A stretch of 54,829 nucleotides of DNA from Alphaproteobacteria bacterium (GCA_030696155.1 JAUYSY010000041.1:1-54829); one strand, 5' to 3'; positions 18,623 to 27,663 are shown, counted from the stretch's first letter. Numbers and translations are program-made. The notes: a model not told the origin generated them from the sequence alone.

Positions 18623-19852
18623 TTAAAATAATATTGCGCAACTTGCAGGGTTGTTTTTAAACAACACCTCAAGTCCAGGCATGATACGACCTTCAATCCA
18701 TTCAAGAAAAGCGCCACCGCCTGTTGAAACATATGAAAAATCTTTTTCAAGCCCTAAAGAGGCTAATGCAGCGACTGAATCGCCACCACCAGTAATTGAG
18801 GTGATTTTTTTTTCTTTGGTAAGAAGGGTCGCATATTGTGCGAATTGATGCGTGCCTTGATCGAATGGTTTTGTTTCAAATGCACCTAAGGGGCCGTTCC
18901 ACAATAATGTTTTAGATTCATTTAATGCATTTTTAAGCAATGCGATTGTTTTAGGCCCTATATCAAAAATGCAGTCATTTTCAGAGAGTTCATCAATGTT
19001 TTTGATTGTCACCTTTGTATTGGGTGATAATTCTTCAGCAACAACAACATCGATAGGCAAAATAACTTTTTTATTTAATTTTTGACATTGCTGAAGAATG
19101 TCTTTGGCGATCGAGATTTGTCCGGATTCAGCTAAAGATTTGCCGATGAAATATCCTTGCGCTAAAAGAAAAGTGTTGGCCATACCACCACCAATGCCTA
19201 GGATTTGAATTTTAGGGATAATTTTTTTGAGAACTTCAATTTTGCTAGAGATTTTAGCGCCCCCGATCATTGCCATAAAAGGTTGTTTACCTTGTATATA
19301 GAAATGATAAAGGGATGTTAGTTCTGATTCTAAAAGGCGTCCTGCAAAAGAAGGTAAAAATTGTGTGATGGCAACGATGGAGGCATGGGATCTGTGGCAG
19401 GTAGCAAAAGCGTCATTGACCATGATATCTGCAAGTTGGGCTAATTTTTTGGCAAAGCCTATATCATTTTTTTCTTCATCTTCATAAAATCGAATATTTT
19501 CAGCCAGTATAATCGTATTTTCATCAGTGTTTTGCCAAAAATTTTCTGGATTTTGAATATAATCACCCTCTTTAAAAACGATAGGTGTATTTGGAAAATA
19601 TTCTTCCAAAACCTTTATAAGAGGCTTCAAGGAGTATTTAGGATTAACGCACCCATTGGGTCTACCTAAATGCGAAAAAAGTGCAATTCTACCGCCTTTT
19701 TGTCGAATTTCACGTATCGTGGGGAGGGATGCTTCTATACGCGTGCAATCGCCAACAACACCATTGTTAATGGGAATATTAAAATCGACGCGCAAAAAAA
19801 CCTTTTTGTTTTGAAGGTCAATATCATCAAGGGTTCTAAGATTAAGAGACAT
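18623..19852 (-). CDS. pgk: Phosphoglycerate kinase
   Basis: Converts 1,3-bisphosphoglycerate and ADP to 3-phosphoglycerate and ATP in glycolysis (or the reverse). 409 residues; family norm about 390-400. Motifs: FLRVDFNIP, SHLGRPNG, the ADP-binding GGAKISSKI, GLWNGPLG-like LLWNGPLGAFE, and GGGDSVAAL near the C-terminus. The ATG at 19850-19852 is chosen because GGTGAT precedes it; an ATG four codons upstream lacks a site. It overlaps the cyclic-nucleotide-binding gene by 11 nt. Unusually, no gap or fba neighbour is present. Confidence 0.96.
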   Translation of the reverse strand: MSLNLRTLDDIDLQNKKVFLRVDFNIPINNGVVGDCTRIEASLPTIREIRQKGGRIALFSHLGRPNGCVNPKYSLKPLIKVLEEYFPNTPIVFKEGDYIQNPENFWQNTDENTIILAENIRFYEDEEKNDIGFAKKLAQLADIMVNDAFATCHRSHASIVAITQFLPSFAGRLLESELTSLYHFYIQGKQPFMAMIGGAKISSKIEVLKKIIPKIQILGIGGGMANTFLLAQGYFIGKSLAESGQISIAKDILQQCQKLNKKVILPIDVVVAEELSPNTKVTIKNIDELSENDCIFDIGPKTIALLKNALNESKTLLWNGPLGAFETKPFDQGTHQFAQYATLLTKEKKITSITGGGDSVAALASLGLEKDFSYVSTGGGAFLEWIEGRIMPGLEVLFKNNPASCAILF

Positions 19853-20309
19853 TGTTATCACCATGCAGGGCTATTTTTGCTTCAAATTGTTCGATTGTAT
19901 TGGCTAAACGTTTTGCTAAATCATGAATGATTTGGACGGCAAGATCAGGTATTTCACGAATAAGTTTTAAAAAAAGTTCTTTTGTAAGGGACAAAAAGAT
20001 AGAATCCGTTCGAGCGATGAGCGTCATGGTGCGTGGAATATTACAAAGGGTTGCAATCTCTCCAATGATTTCACCTTTTTTGACAATAGCGATAGGTTCA
20101 ACATGTTTTTGTGTTGGCAGTAAAACATTTGCCTCGCCTTCTAAAATGATCATGATGGTTTGACCTTCTTCGCCCTTGTTAAAGATAACATCACCTTTTT
20201 TAAAGATAAGCCTTTCACCTGTGAAGGCAATAAGTTTTAATTTATTAGGTTCTATTTTTGAAAACAAGGGTATTGTTTTCAATAGATTAACATCATCTTC
20301 AAGCAACAT
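19842..20309 (-). CDS. Cyclic nucleotide-binding (Crp-type) domain protein without DNA-binding domain
   Basis: 155 residues made almost entirely of one cNMP-binding fold: LFSKIEPNKLKLIAF, FKKGDVIFNKGEEG, MIILEGEANVLL, and the phosphate-binding cassette region GEIIGEIATLCNIPRTMTLIA. In the cassette, Ile-Pro-Arg-Thr retains the Arg that contacts the cyclic phosphate. No helix-turn-helix follows, so it is not a classical CRP regulator; it could modulate the ABC protein or phosphoglycerate kinase encoded on both sides. It overlaps both neighbours by 11 nt, indicating tight coupling. Confidence 0.85.
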   Translation of the reverse strand: MLLEDDVNLLKTIPLFSKIEPNKLKLIAFTGERLIFKKGDVIFNKGEEGQTIMIILEGEANVLLPTQKHVEPIAIVKKGEIIGEIATLCNIPRTMTLIARTDSIFLSLTKELFLKLIREIPDLAVQIIHDLAKRLANTIEQFEAKIALHGDNNVS

Positions 20310-22818
20310 GGATGACTCCTAAGTTTTGCTCTTGGTCGTAAAGCTTTTTAAACGCACCATCAAATTCTAATAATTCTTTAAAATTTCCTTGCTCTAAAAC
20401 ACGTCCATCTTTAAAGAGCAAAACAGTATCAAAGCGTTTCGCCATTTGAGATTCATGAACAGACCAAATAACGCCTTTTTTAAAATCCTTACTTAAAACA
20501 TAATCTAGAATTATGCGTTGATGTGCAACATCTAATACGATTGTTGCTTTATCAAGAACTATAAGTTGTGCTGGACTTAAAAAAGCGCGTGCAATGCCAA
20601 TAAGTTGACGTTGTGTGCGTGAAATATTGCGTCCTCCCAAGCCAACGTTGTAATCAAGAGCAAGTTCAAGCAAACAAGATTTTAAGGTTGATTTTTCAAG
20701 TATATTTTGGATAATAATATCTATTTTTGATTGTCCTGCAGCGAGCCCGTAAATCATTTTACCAAATATGATGTTATTCCAAATGGGCAAAAGAGGATTA
20801 TATTCCTTTTCATCGTAATAAAGAAACTCATCTGGATGCTCTTCATTAAAAAAGGCTTTGAATTCTTCTCGAAAAAGTACAATTTTTTCTTGAATGGATT
20901 CGGATATATTTGTAACGCGGTGACGCGCAGGCGTAAATCTAAAACATAAACTAAGCAATTTACTTTGATCTTCAAGAATTATATTGGGGTAATTTTCGAT
21001 GATTTTTTTATAATCTTTAAGCTCTGGCGCTTTAATTAAACTAAACTCTTCTAAAAAAGGATGGTTTGGCGAAAGGTCAGCAAACATGTCAAACATGGTT
21101 TGCGCGATGTCATAACCAATCTTAAGAAAAATATCTAGCAACCCAACTTGCCGAAGTAGTTTTTTAACATATTTTTCAACTTCTTCGATAGAATATGTGT
21201 GTATAGCGAGTCCAAAAGTAAGGTTTTCAAATAGAGATAGATTTTGATTGAATTTTTTATTTTCATAAAAATCAATCATTGTATCTCCATATTGTTCAAT
21301 GATGTATTTTTTGAATGTTTGACGTAACTGAATAATCTCATTTTTAGTAGAATCAGTTAAATTAGAAAATAATTTAGTGAGTCCTATATATTCAAAATCT
21401 TTTTGAAGATTTAATTTTTGAATGATTTCGATAATTTTTTCTTTAGATGGTTCGCGATGTTCGTGCGCGGCAGCATAGGGTAAAAGAAGATTTTCTTTGA
21501 TACTCCCTGAAAAAATATATGCTTCACGATCAACAAAGTGAATTTCATTGCCTAATAATTTTTCTGGTTCGCTTAAGAATGTATGGTTTGAAATATATAA
21601 TTCACCAGCATCTGGATAATGAAGACCTGCTAGAAGTTGCGTAAAAACACCTTTTCCTTCACCTGATGATGATACAATAGCTGTCTTTTCAAATGGCTTT
21701 AAGGTGAAGCTTGCGGCCTCAACAATTGGATTGCCTTTCATGATTGAAAAATAAAGATTTTTTCCTACCAAAACTGTTTTTGATAAATCAGTAGGTTCGT
21801 TTTGTATGCTGGGTTGAGTAGGAATTTGGCTTTCAGGTGGTACATTAAGTTTTCTCTTTAAATTTTCGTAACGTATTTTTGTATCGTCTAAACGTTGATA
21901 ATAATCTAAAAGCTCAATCCAGGGCTCTTGAAGATCTTTATGTGCTGCTAAAATGGAAACAAGTGCCCCTAAGCTTAAATGGCCTTTAATAACAAAATAA
22001 CCGCCGATCGCATAAAATAAAAAAGGCACAATGTTACCAATAATGTTATTAAAAAATTTAAGTAAATATTTTTCTTTAAAAAAATTGCTTTTAATTTCAA
22101 ATAGATTTTTGGCTTCATTGTCATAAATCTGGGTGAACCGGTTTTGTAATGCATAAGATTTAATATCAATAATACCTTCAGATGCTTCTTGAATTTTTTC
22201 GCCGAACTGATGTTGAGCATGCGATCTTTTACGCGTGAGAATATTCATTTTACGCTGAAAAATGGGTACCAAATATACTTGAAGGGGATAAAGTGAAATG
22301 GCGGCAAGCCCCATATAAATGTCTTGAATAAAGACGAATAAAAGTAAGGTAAGCAATGTACCACCTTGACGAAAGGGAAGAGCAATGGATTCACCAACAA
22401 AGTTGCCAATGGGTTCAACTTCAGTTGCCATAATGTGGATAAGTTCAGACGAAGAATAACGTTGAAAATGGGACAATCTAAATTTGATAATATCGTGAAA
22501 TATTTGTTCGCGTAATACATAGCTTGCGAATTCTGTTGTTTTACCTTGTGAATAATTCATAAAAAATTTGAGTGTACCATTTAATAAAACAAGTATAAAA
22601 AAAATAATACTTAATATAAAAAGGTAATTTATTTGATCAAGATGAAATCCACTATATTCTTTGGGGAAATGCTTTCCACCAAGCGCATCATTAATAATAA
22701 TTTTAGGGATATTTAAAAGAGCATAAAGAAGCGGGAATGATAATAATGTCAAGCAGATCAAAAAAATTTGCTGGCGTTTGGTTTCAATGGTAATGAATTT
22801 AAAAAGTGTTTGTTGCAA
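20299..22818 (-). CDS. ABC exporter-like fusion (membrane domain plus degenerate, insertion-bearing ATPase)
   Basis: 839 residues. The N-terminal ~320 residues hold six predicted membrane helices of the type I exporter fold (conserved EASEGIIDIKSYALQ coupling region). The ATPase domain is abnormal: Walker A reads SSSGEGKGV (residues 383-391; canonical G..G.GKST), the signature reads ISRTQRQ (732-738) in place of LSGGQ, and Walker B is LIVLDKAT, with Lys757 replacing the catalytic Glu. The switch His remains (SVHES, His788). Walker A and signature are about 340 residues apart, roughly 240 more than usual. Full-length and operonic, so probably functional in a non-standard way. Substrate unknown; lipid or glycolipid is possible given the divergent glycosyltransferase. 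Confidence 0.85.
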   Translation of the reverse strand: MQQTLFKFITIETKRQQIFLICLTLLSFPLLYALLNIPKIIINDALGGKHFPKEYSGFHLDQINYLFILSIIFFILVLLNGTLKFFMNYSQGKTTEFASYVLREQIFHDIIKFRLSHFQRYSSSELIHIMATEVEPIGNFVGESIALPFRQGGTLLTLLLFVFIQDIYMGLAAISLYPLQVYLVPIFQRKMNILTRKRSHAQHQFGEKIQEASEGIIDIKSYALQNRFTQIYDNEAKNLFEIKSNFFKEKYLLKFFNNIIGNIVPFLFYAIGGYFVIKGHLSLGALVSILAAHKDLQEPWIELLDYYQRLDDTKIRYENLKRKLNVPPESQIPTQPSIQNEPTDLSKTVLVGKNLYFSIMKGNPIVEAASFTLKPFEKTAIVSSSGEGKGVFTQLLAGLHYPDAGELYISNHTFLSEPEKLLGNEIHFVDREAYIFSGSIKENLLLPYAAAHEHREPSKEKIIEIIQKLNLQKDFEYIGLTKLFSNLTDSTKNEIIQLRQTFKKYIIEQYGDTMIDFYENKKFNQNLSLFENLTFGLAIHTYSIEEVEKYVKKLLRQVGLLDIFLKIGYDIAQTMFDMFADLSPNHPFLEEFSLIKAPELKDYKKIIENYPNIILEDQSKLLSLCFRFTPARHRVTNISESIQEKIVLFREEFKAFFNEEHPDEFLYYDEKEYNPLLPIWNNIIFGKMIYGLAAGQSKIDIIIQNILEKSTLKSCLLELALDYNVGLGGRNISRTQRQLIGIARAFLSPAQLIVLDKATIVLDVAHQRIILDYVLSKDFKKGVIWSVHESQMAKRFDTVLLFKDGRVLEQGNFKELLEFDGAFKKLYDQEQNLGVIHVA

Positions 22819-22936
22819 GTGACATTCCTTCCTCTTAGCAGGGTAACTTATTATGAAGATAAAAAAAAGTTCTAGACTTCTGACTCATTTCGTCCTAACT
22901 AGTGGAAAAGTATAATGATGCGACGAGTTTTGGATA

Positions 22937-24121
22937 ATGGGATTGCGTAAAAAAATTCTTCTTTATAGCCATGATAGTTATGGTTTAGGGCATTTAAGGC
23001 GTTCGCAAACAATTGCGCATGCTTTGATAGATTTCATGCCTGAATGTTCGGTCCTTATTGTGTCAGGTTCGCCAATCGTAGGACAATTTGAATGGAAACA
23101 TGGTGTCGATTTCATGCGTGTCCCTGGCATTACAAAATTACATAATGGCGATTATGAAAGCCATCATTTAAATATTGATATTCAAGAACTTATTAAGCTT
23201 CGTGGCGCACTTATTGCGCAAACGATTGATACATTTGAACCTGATTTAATAATTGTGGATAAGGAACCCTTGGGATTAAGGGGAGAGCTTGTGCAAGCAT
23301 TAACGAAAGCAAAAGAAAAAAATATTAAAGTGGTCTTGGGGTTACGTGATGTTTTAGATGATATCATTTCGTTGAATATTGAATGGCAACGTAAAAATAT
23401 TTATCCTCAATTGGATAGATTTTATAATGAAATTTGGGTTTACGGGGTTGAATCAATGGGTTCTCCCCTACAAGGTTTACCGATTTCAAAAGAAGTTGAA
23501 AGGAAAATAGTATTTACAGGATTTTTAAATAGAATTGGCAATAGTGCATCATTTTCAACGCAAAAAGGTCTTAAGAAAATTGATCATGACAAAGATTTTC
23601 TTTTAGGCATGGTTGGCGGTGGCGGTGATGGCGATGAATTGATTGAAGCGCTTATGTCAACTTACGAGCATGGTGACGAAAAACTTTTGCCCATTGCGTT
23701 AATCCTAGGACCCTTTATGGTCAAAGATGCTAAAAAACACTTTTTGGAACGTGCAAAAAAACTTAAGAAAGTTGAAGTTTTATTTTTTTCCTCTCATATA
23801 GAATGTTTGCTTCATAAAGCAAAAGGTATTATTTCGATGGGTGGATATAATAGTTTTTGTGAAATTCTATCATTTGACAAACCATCTTTAATTTATCCAC
23901 GTATTGTCCCACGACGAGAACAATATATTCGTGCAGAGCGTGCTAAAAAAGAAGGTTTAATTGGGATTTTAAGCGAAGAAGATTTAAAAGATCTAAATGC
24001 ATTGAAAGTTAAATTGATTGATTTACCCTTTGGACAAAAACCTTCGGAAAAACGAAATCTTGACCTTCTTTTGGGTGGGTTACCTTGGATTTCTAATCGT
24101 GTGCGTGGTCTTTTAACATGA
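22937..24121 (+). CDS. Glycosyltransferase-like protein (MurG/GT28-type C-terminal fold)
   Basis: 394 residues, cytoplasmic. The N-terminus has YSHDSYGLGHLRRSQTIA, a pattern of GT-B enzymes with a glycine-rich loop and His-Leu-Arg. The C-terminal half has MVGGGGDGDELI and the acceptor/donor-binding GIISMGGYNSFCEILSFDKPS, like the nucleotide-sugar region of GT28. It is divergent from the ABC operon and the first of a plus-strand unit with ctaA (ATGA overlap) and the uracil phosphoribosyltransferase. The ribosome site is weak. The exact sugar and acceptor are unknown. Confidence 0.8.
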   Translation: MGLRKKILLYSHDSYGLGHLRRSQTIAHALIDFMPECSVLIVSGSPIVGQFEWKHGVDFMRVPGITKLHNGDYESHHLNIDIQELIKLRGALIAQTIDTFEPDLIIVDKEPLGLRGELVQALTKAKEKNIKVVLGLRDVLDDIISLNIEWQRKNIYPQLDRFYNEIWVYGVESMGSPLQGLPISKEVERKIVFTGFLNRIGNSASFSTQKGLKKIDHDKDFLLGMVGGGGDGDELIEALMSTYEHGDEKLLPIALILGPFMVKDAKKHFLERAKKLKKVEVLFFSSHIECLLHKAKGIISMGGYNSFCEILSFDKPSLIYPRIVPRREQYIRAERAKKEGLIGILSEEDLKDLNALKVKLIDLPFGQKPSEKRNLDLLLGGLPWISNRVRGLLT

Positions 24122-24129
24122 GGAATGAA

Positions 24130-25185
24130 ATGTTGAGTCAAGAACTAAAATCAAACAAATCAATAGCTTTATGGCTTATTTTTTCAGCTTTTCTGGTTTT
24201 GATGATGATCGTGATCGGTGGTATCACGCGATTGACTGATTCAGGTTTATCGATTGTTGAGTGGAAACCTATTGCGGGTATTTTGCCACCTTTAACCTTG
24301 TCTGATTGGGAATCTTTATTTGCAAAATATCAAACCTCGCCAGAATTTATTAAATTACATCCTTTGATGAATTTAGATGAGTTTAAAAGTATTTTTTGGT
24401 GGGAATATATTCATCGGGTTTTAGGGCGTGTGATTGGCATTGTTTTTCTTTTGCCTTTTTTATATTTCTTGATGCGTAAAAAAATCACGAAATCCCTTAT
24501 GCCGCATTTGCTTATTATGTTTATTCTTGGCGGACTTCAAGGATATATGGGCTGGTACATGGTTAAATCAGGGCTTGTGGATGATCCTTATGTTAGCCCT
24601 ATAAGGCTTATGCTTCATCTTGGCTTGGCTTTGATCATTTACGGTTATATGATTGTTATCGCCATTAAAATTTTAAAACCTGACATTGTTATCGATAAAG
24701 TAAGTGCAAAAAAACTTCGAATAAAAACGCATATCATGTTGATGTTAATTGGACTTACTATTTTGTCTGGTGCATTGGTTGCAGGTCTTGACGCAGGTCT
24801 TGTGTATAATACTTTTCCATTAATGGAAGGTCAGTGGATTCCGCATGATTATGCAGTGCAATCTCCTTTTTACGTTAATTTGTTTAGAAATATGGCTGCA
24901 GTACAATTTAATCATCGGTTTTTGGCGATTTTAACTTTTTGTTTTGTCGTCTTTTTTTGGGTAAAAAGCCTAAATTTAATTTTACCAAAGTCTTTAAAGA
25001 TGTTATGTCATTTGTTAATCTTTGTAGCTTTGTTACAAGTAGCGCTCGGTATTTTAACGTTACTTTTAGTGGTACCTTTAACTTTAGCTATTTTGCATCA
25101 ATTAAATGCAATCGTTCTTTTTACGATTGTTGTCATTTTATTCGTTCTTGTGTCCAAAAGGAGTTTATACATTGAAAAAAGCTAA
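24130..25185 (+). CDS. ctaA: Heme A synthase (COX15/CtaA)
   Basis: Oxidises heme O to heme A for aa3-type cytochrome oxidase; inner membrane. About 351 residues with eight predicted helices. Conserved motifs: [29 protein letters not shown] (heme-ligand His), [17 protein letters not shown] and FNHRFLA. The ATG at 24130 has GAGGA 7 nt upstream; an ATG at 24118 that overlaps the previous stop (ATGA) is an alternative. It overlaps the next gene by 14 nt. Indicates aerobic respiration with an A-type oxidase. Confidence 0.95.
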   Translation: MLSQELKSNKSIALWLIFSAFLVLMMIVIGGITRLTDSGLSIVEWKPIAGILPPLTLSDWESLFAKYQTSPEFIKLHPLMNLDEFKSIFWWEYIHRVLGRVIGIVFLLPFLYFLMRKKITKSLMPHLLIMFILGGLQGYMGWYMVKSGLVDDPYVSPIRLMLHLGLALIIYGYMIVIAIKILKPDIVIDKVSAKKLRIKTHIMLMLIGLTILSGALVAGLDAGLVYNTFPLMEGQWIPHDYAVQSPFYVNLFRNMAAVQFNHRFLAILTFCFVVFFWVKSLNLILPKSLKMLCHLLIFVALLQVALGILTLLLVVPLTLAILHQLNAIVLFTIVVILFVLVSKRSLYIEKS

Positions 25186-25927
25186 AGTTTTAATTATTCT
25201 TTTAATGGGGTTGATATCTTATCCACTCTTAGCTGAAAATGTTCTAGCGATCGCAAAAGAAAAAGAGCAAAGAATCGTGGATTTACAAAAACAATTTCCA
25301 AATCTTTATCATGTATCGCATCCTTTGGTGCAGCATAAATTAAGTTTAATGCGCAAAAAAGATGCATCAACCAATGAATTTCGTAGGCTTTTAAATGAAA
25401 TAGCATTATTAATGAGCTACGAAGCAACACGTGATTTACCCATCGAATATAAAGAAATAGAAACGCCTTTAGAAAAAATGAATGCGCCTTTCATTGCAGG
25501 TAAAAAAGTGATGATTGTACCTATTTTACGTGCAGGATTAGGGATGACGGATGCTTTGTTAGAGCTTATTCCTTCAGCGCGTGTAGGGCATATTGGTCTT
25601 TATCGTGATGAAGTGACAAAGCAACCCAAGGAATATTTTGCAAAAATTCCAGATCCAAAAGGTCGTCTTATAATTGTTGTTGATCCAATGCTTGCAACAG
25701 GTAATTCTTCCTCTTATGCGATTGATTTGCTTAAAAAACGTGGCATTGCTGAAAAAGATATGCGTCTTGTATCACTTGTGAGTGCGCCTGAAGGTGTTAA
25801 AAACTTCTGTACGAAACATCCAGAAGTAAAGCTTTTTACAGCAAGTATTGATCGTCAGTTAGATAAAAATGCTTATATTGTGCCAGGACTTGGTGATGCA
25901 GGTGATCGTTTATACGGTACGAAATAA
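25172..25927 (+). CDS. upp: Uracil phosphoribosyltransferase with an N-terminal signal peptide
   Basis: Converts uracil and PRPP to UMP. The core ([34 protein letters not shown] loop [16 protein letters not shown]-terminal [14 protein letters not shown]) is intact. Family members are about 210 residues and start directly before this core. Here the best start is TTG at 25172, with AAGGAG 8 nt upstream, giving 251 residues and a credible signal peptide ([20 protein letters not shown]) plus about 20 extra residues. An in-frame GTG at 25277 would give a cytoplasmic form but has only a poor ribosome site. Overlaps ctaA by 14 nt. Export of such an enzyme is unusual. Confidence 0.9.
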   Translation: MKKAKVLIILLMGLISYPLLAENVLAIAKEKEQRIVDLQKQFPNLYHVSHPLVQHKLSLMRKKDASTNEFRRLLNEIALLMSYEATRDLPIEYKEIETPLEKMNAPFIAGKKVMIVPILRAGLGMTDALLELIPSARVGHIGLYRDEVTKQPKEYFAKIPDPKGRLIIVVDPMLATGNSSSYAIDLLKKRGIAEKDMRLVSLVSAPEGVKNFCTKHPEVKLFTASIDRQLDKNAYIVPGLGDAGDRLYGTK

Positions 25928-25937
25928 ATACAGAAAC

Positions 25938-26052
25938 TCTACTACTGCTGTCGATTGATGCGTCGCTTCGGTACTCAGATCCGTGATGTTATAAAGATAC
26001 ATTGCGGGTCTTCTGTGCCGAATCTTCTATCACACGGCTCACATCAACGCGT
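25938..26052. repeat. Long-hairpin repeat, shared-core family (C type, copy 2)
   Basis: Matches 9771-9900 over CGATTGATGCGTCGCTTCGG, ACTCAGATCC, GGTCTTCTGTGCCGAATCTT and CTATCAC.CGGCTCA. It follows the stop of the uracil phosphoribosyltransferase by 11 bp and could form a terminator-like structure. Confidence 0.65.
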
Positions 26053-26057
26053 TTCGA

Positions 26058-26112
26058 AGAAGCCTAATGGACAAATTCGTCGTCAGTTCAAAGCAAAAGT
26101 GCTGATGTATAG
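26058..26112. repeat. Truncated inverted B-type element
   Basis: Contains GGACAAATTCGTCGTCAGTT, the reverse complement of the conserved TGACGACGAATTTGTCC of the B type (3648, 47283), and AAGTGCTGATGTATAG. Sits directly after a C-type copy, mirroring the B-then-C order at 9668-9900. Confidence 0.5.
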
Positions 26113-26157
26113 TCAAATAACTTAAAAATGCTACAAGTTGAAGAGCATCTCCCACCC

Positions 26158-26306
26158 CCTCCTACGCCCCGCGGCTTGACCGCGGGGTCCATAAACCCCA
26201 TGGAAAAGTCTCGATAAATCCATTCACTGCCTCCTGCATAATGGATCCCGCGGTCAAGCCGCGGGAAGTAGGAGGATTGTAGTGTTTTCGAGTCATTTCA
26301 CTATAT
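26158..26306. repeat. GC-rich palindromic repeat (CCTACG.CCCGCG type, copy 1)
   Basis: CCTCCTACGCCCCGCGGCTT pairs with AAGCCGCGGGAAGTAGGAGG (ending 26275), with further pairing GACCGCGGGGTCCAT / ATGGATCCCGCGGTC. A conserved tail TTTTCGAGTCATTTCACTAT extends to about 26306. The internal part GAAAAGTCTCGATAAATCCATT and the tail recur at 50285-50436, so the unit is about 150 bp. Confidence 0.75.
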
Positions 26307-26354
26307 ATAAAAATCAACGTAATAATAAATTTTCAAACCGTCCAAAACCATAAT

Positions 26355-26437
26355 ATATTGCGTCAAATAATATTTTACAAAATTATATTGCGTAAAATAT
26401 ATTTATCTGTTATAAGTATTATATTGAGACAAAAAGG
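26355..26437. promoter_or_regulatory. Direct repeats upstream of the OhrR-like gene, candidate operator
   Basis: ATATTGCGTCAAATAATA at 26355 and ATATTGCGTAAAATATAT at 26385 are direct repeats with a 30-bp period. A weaker third copy, ATATTGAGACAAAA, begins at 26421. ATATTTTAC and GTAAAATAT also form an inverted repeat between the first two. OhrR/MarR proteins usually bind AT-rich repeats near their own start, so autoregulation is likely. Confidence 0.45.
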
Positions 26438-26446
26438 AGAAAAAGG

Positions 26447-26899
26447 ATGACAAAAATTGAAAGCATGACCTGTTTTTCAATCTATGCCTTAGATCGATTA
26501 ATCAATCGGGTTTATGGACCTTTATTGAAAAAAATTGATCTAACATATCCTCAACTTATTGTCCTTTTGGTTTTAGGTGAAAAGCAGGAGCAATTTGTAG
26601 ATCAACTTTGCACAAGAACCTATCTTGATACAGGAACCTTGACACCTCTTTTAAAAAGATTAGAGGCAAAAGATTTTGTAACACGCATACGTGATATTAA
26701 AGATGAAAGACGTGTTTCGGTTAGGATTACGCCCAAAGGCCAACACCTTTTAGAAACACAAATTGCACCTATTTTCACTGAAATACGATGTGTTTTTCAA
26801 TTAGATGAACATCAATTTAATACTTTAAACAATCTACTTGGGATTAGTTTAAAAAATATTTATAATAACTTAAACATAAACGGAGAAAAAAATGTTTAG
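26447..26899 (+). CDS. MarR/OhrR-family transcriptional regulator
   Basis: 150 residues. Winged-helix MarR fold with the OhrR subfamily signature: CFSIYALDRL (Cys9 aligns with the peroxide-sensing Cys of OhrR), LTYPQLIVLLVLGE, the recognition region YLDTGTLTPLLKRLEAKD, and the wing DERRVSVRITPKG. OhrR represses organic-hydroperoxide detoxification genes until its Cys is oxidised. The usual partner ohr is not here. Instead the next gene, overlapping by 8 nt, encodes an exported GST-like protein, which is the likely target together with ohrR itself. AAGGAG precedes the ATG. Confidence 0.88.
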   Translation: MTKIESMTCFSIYALDRLINRVYGPLLKKIDLTYPQLIVLLVLGEKQEQFVDQLCTRTYLDTGTLTPLLKRLEAKDFVTRIRDIKDERRVSVRITPKGQHLLETQIAPIFTEIRCVFQLDEHQFNTLNNLLGISLKNIYNNLNINGEKNV

Positions 26900-27653
26900 A
26901 AAACTTTTAACTTTAGGCGCTTTTTTACTAGTGACACAAACCTATAGTGTTAACGTAACAGCAGCCATCGAGAAAAACACCAAAACACAAACACACACCA
27001 TTCAAAGCGATGAACGTGTTGTATATGGTGTTAGTGTTTCACCCTATGTTCGCAAAGTAAAAGTAATGCTTAATGAAAAAAAACTTCCCTTTAAACAAAG
27101 CGAAGTATTGCCTTTGATTGGTCTCAAAGCAACAAACAGTGAAATCCCTGATGATTTTACGAAAGCAAGTCCTTTGGGCAAAATCCCTGCTTATAGTGAA
27201 AAAGATTGGTCAATTGCTGATTCTGGTGTTATTGGCGATTATTTAGAAGCGCAATATCCTGCTATTAAGCTTCTTCCTAGTGATCCAAGGGAACGTGCAC
27301 GCGCGAAATGGTTTGAAAAATACGGTGATGAAACATTAGCAAATGTTATTCATACCAAAATTTTCATTGAACGTGTTGTAAAACCACTTGTTTTTAAACA
27401 ACAAACAGATGAAAGTGTTGTTCAAAAAGCAATTAGTGAAGAATTACCACCTTTATTTGATTATCTCGAAAAAGAAGTAGGCGACAAACAATTTATTGCT
27501 GGCAATCTATTTTCAATTGCTGACATTGCTATTGTGACGCATTTTGTGAGCCTTGAAAAATCAAACGTAAAGCTTGATGCTCAAAAATGGCCAAAACTTG
27601 CTGCTTATGTTCAACGGATAATCAAAAGGGATAGTTTTCAAAAAGCTCTTTAA
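26892..27653 (+). CDS. Exported glutathione S-transferase-like protein
   Basis: 253 residues. A signal peptide (MFRKLLTLGAFLLVTQTYSV, cleavage probably near VTAA) precedes a GST: thioredoxin-like N-terminal domain (VVYGVSVSPYVRKVKVMLNEKK, with SPY at the catalytic position; SPLGKIPAY with cis-Pro; DSGVIGDYLE for gamma-glutamyl binding) and a helical C-terminal domain (AGNLFSIADIAIVTHF). GSTs are usually cytoplasmic, so export is unusual. It overlaps the OhrR-like gene, implying a role in peroxide or lipid-peroxide stress outside the cytoplasm. CGGAG lies upstream. A terminator follows. Confidence 0.88.
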   Translation: MFRKLLTLGAFLLVTQTYSVNVTAAIEKNTKTQTHTIQSDERVVYGVSVSPYVRKVKVMLNEKKLPFKQSEVLPLIGLKATNSEIPDDFTKASPLGKIPAYSEKDWSIADSGVIGDYLEAQYPAIKLLPSDPRERARAKWFEKYGDETLANVIHTKIFIERVVKPLVFKQQTDESVVQKAISEELPPLFDYLEKEVGDKQFIAGNLFSIADIAIVTHFVSLEKSNVKLDAQKWPKLAAYVQRIIKRDSFQKAL

Positions 27654-27663
27654 CCTTCAAAAG

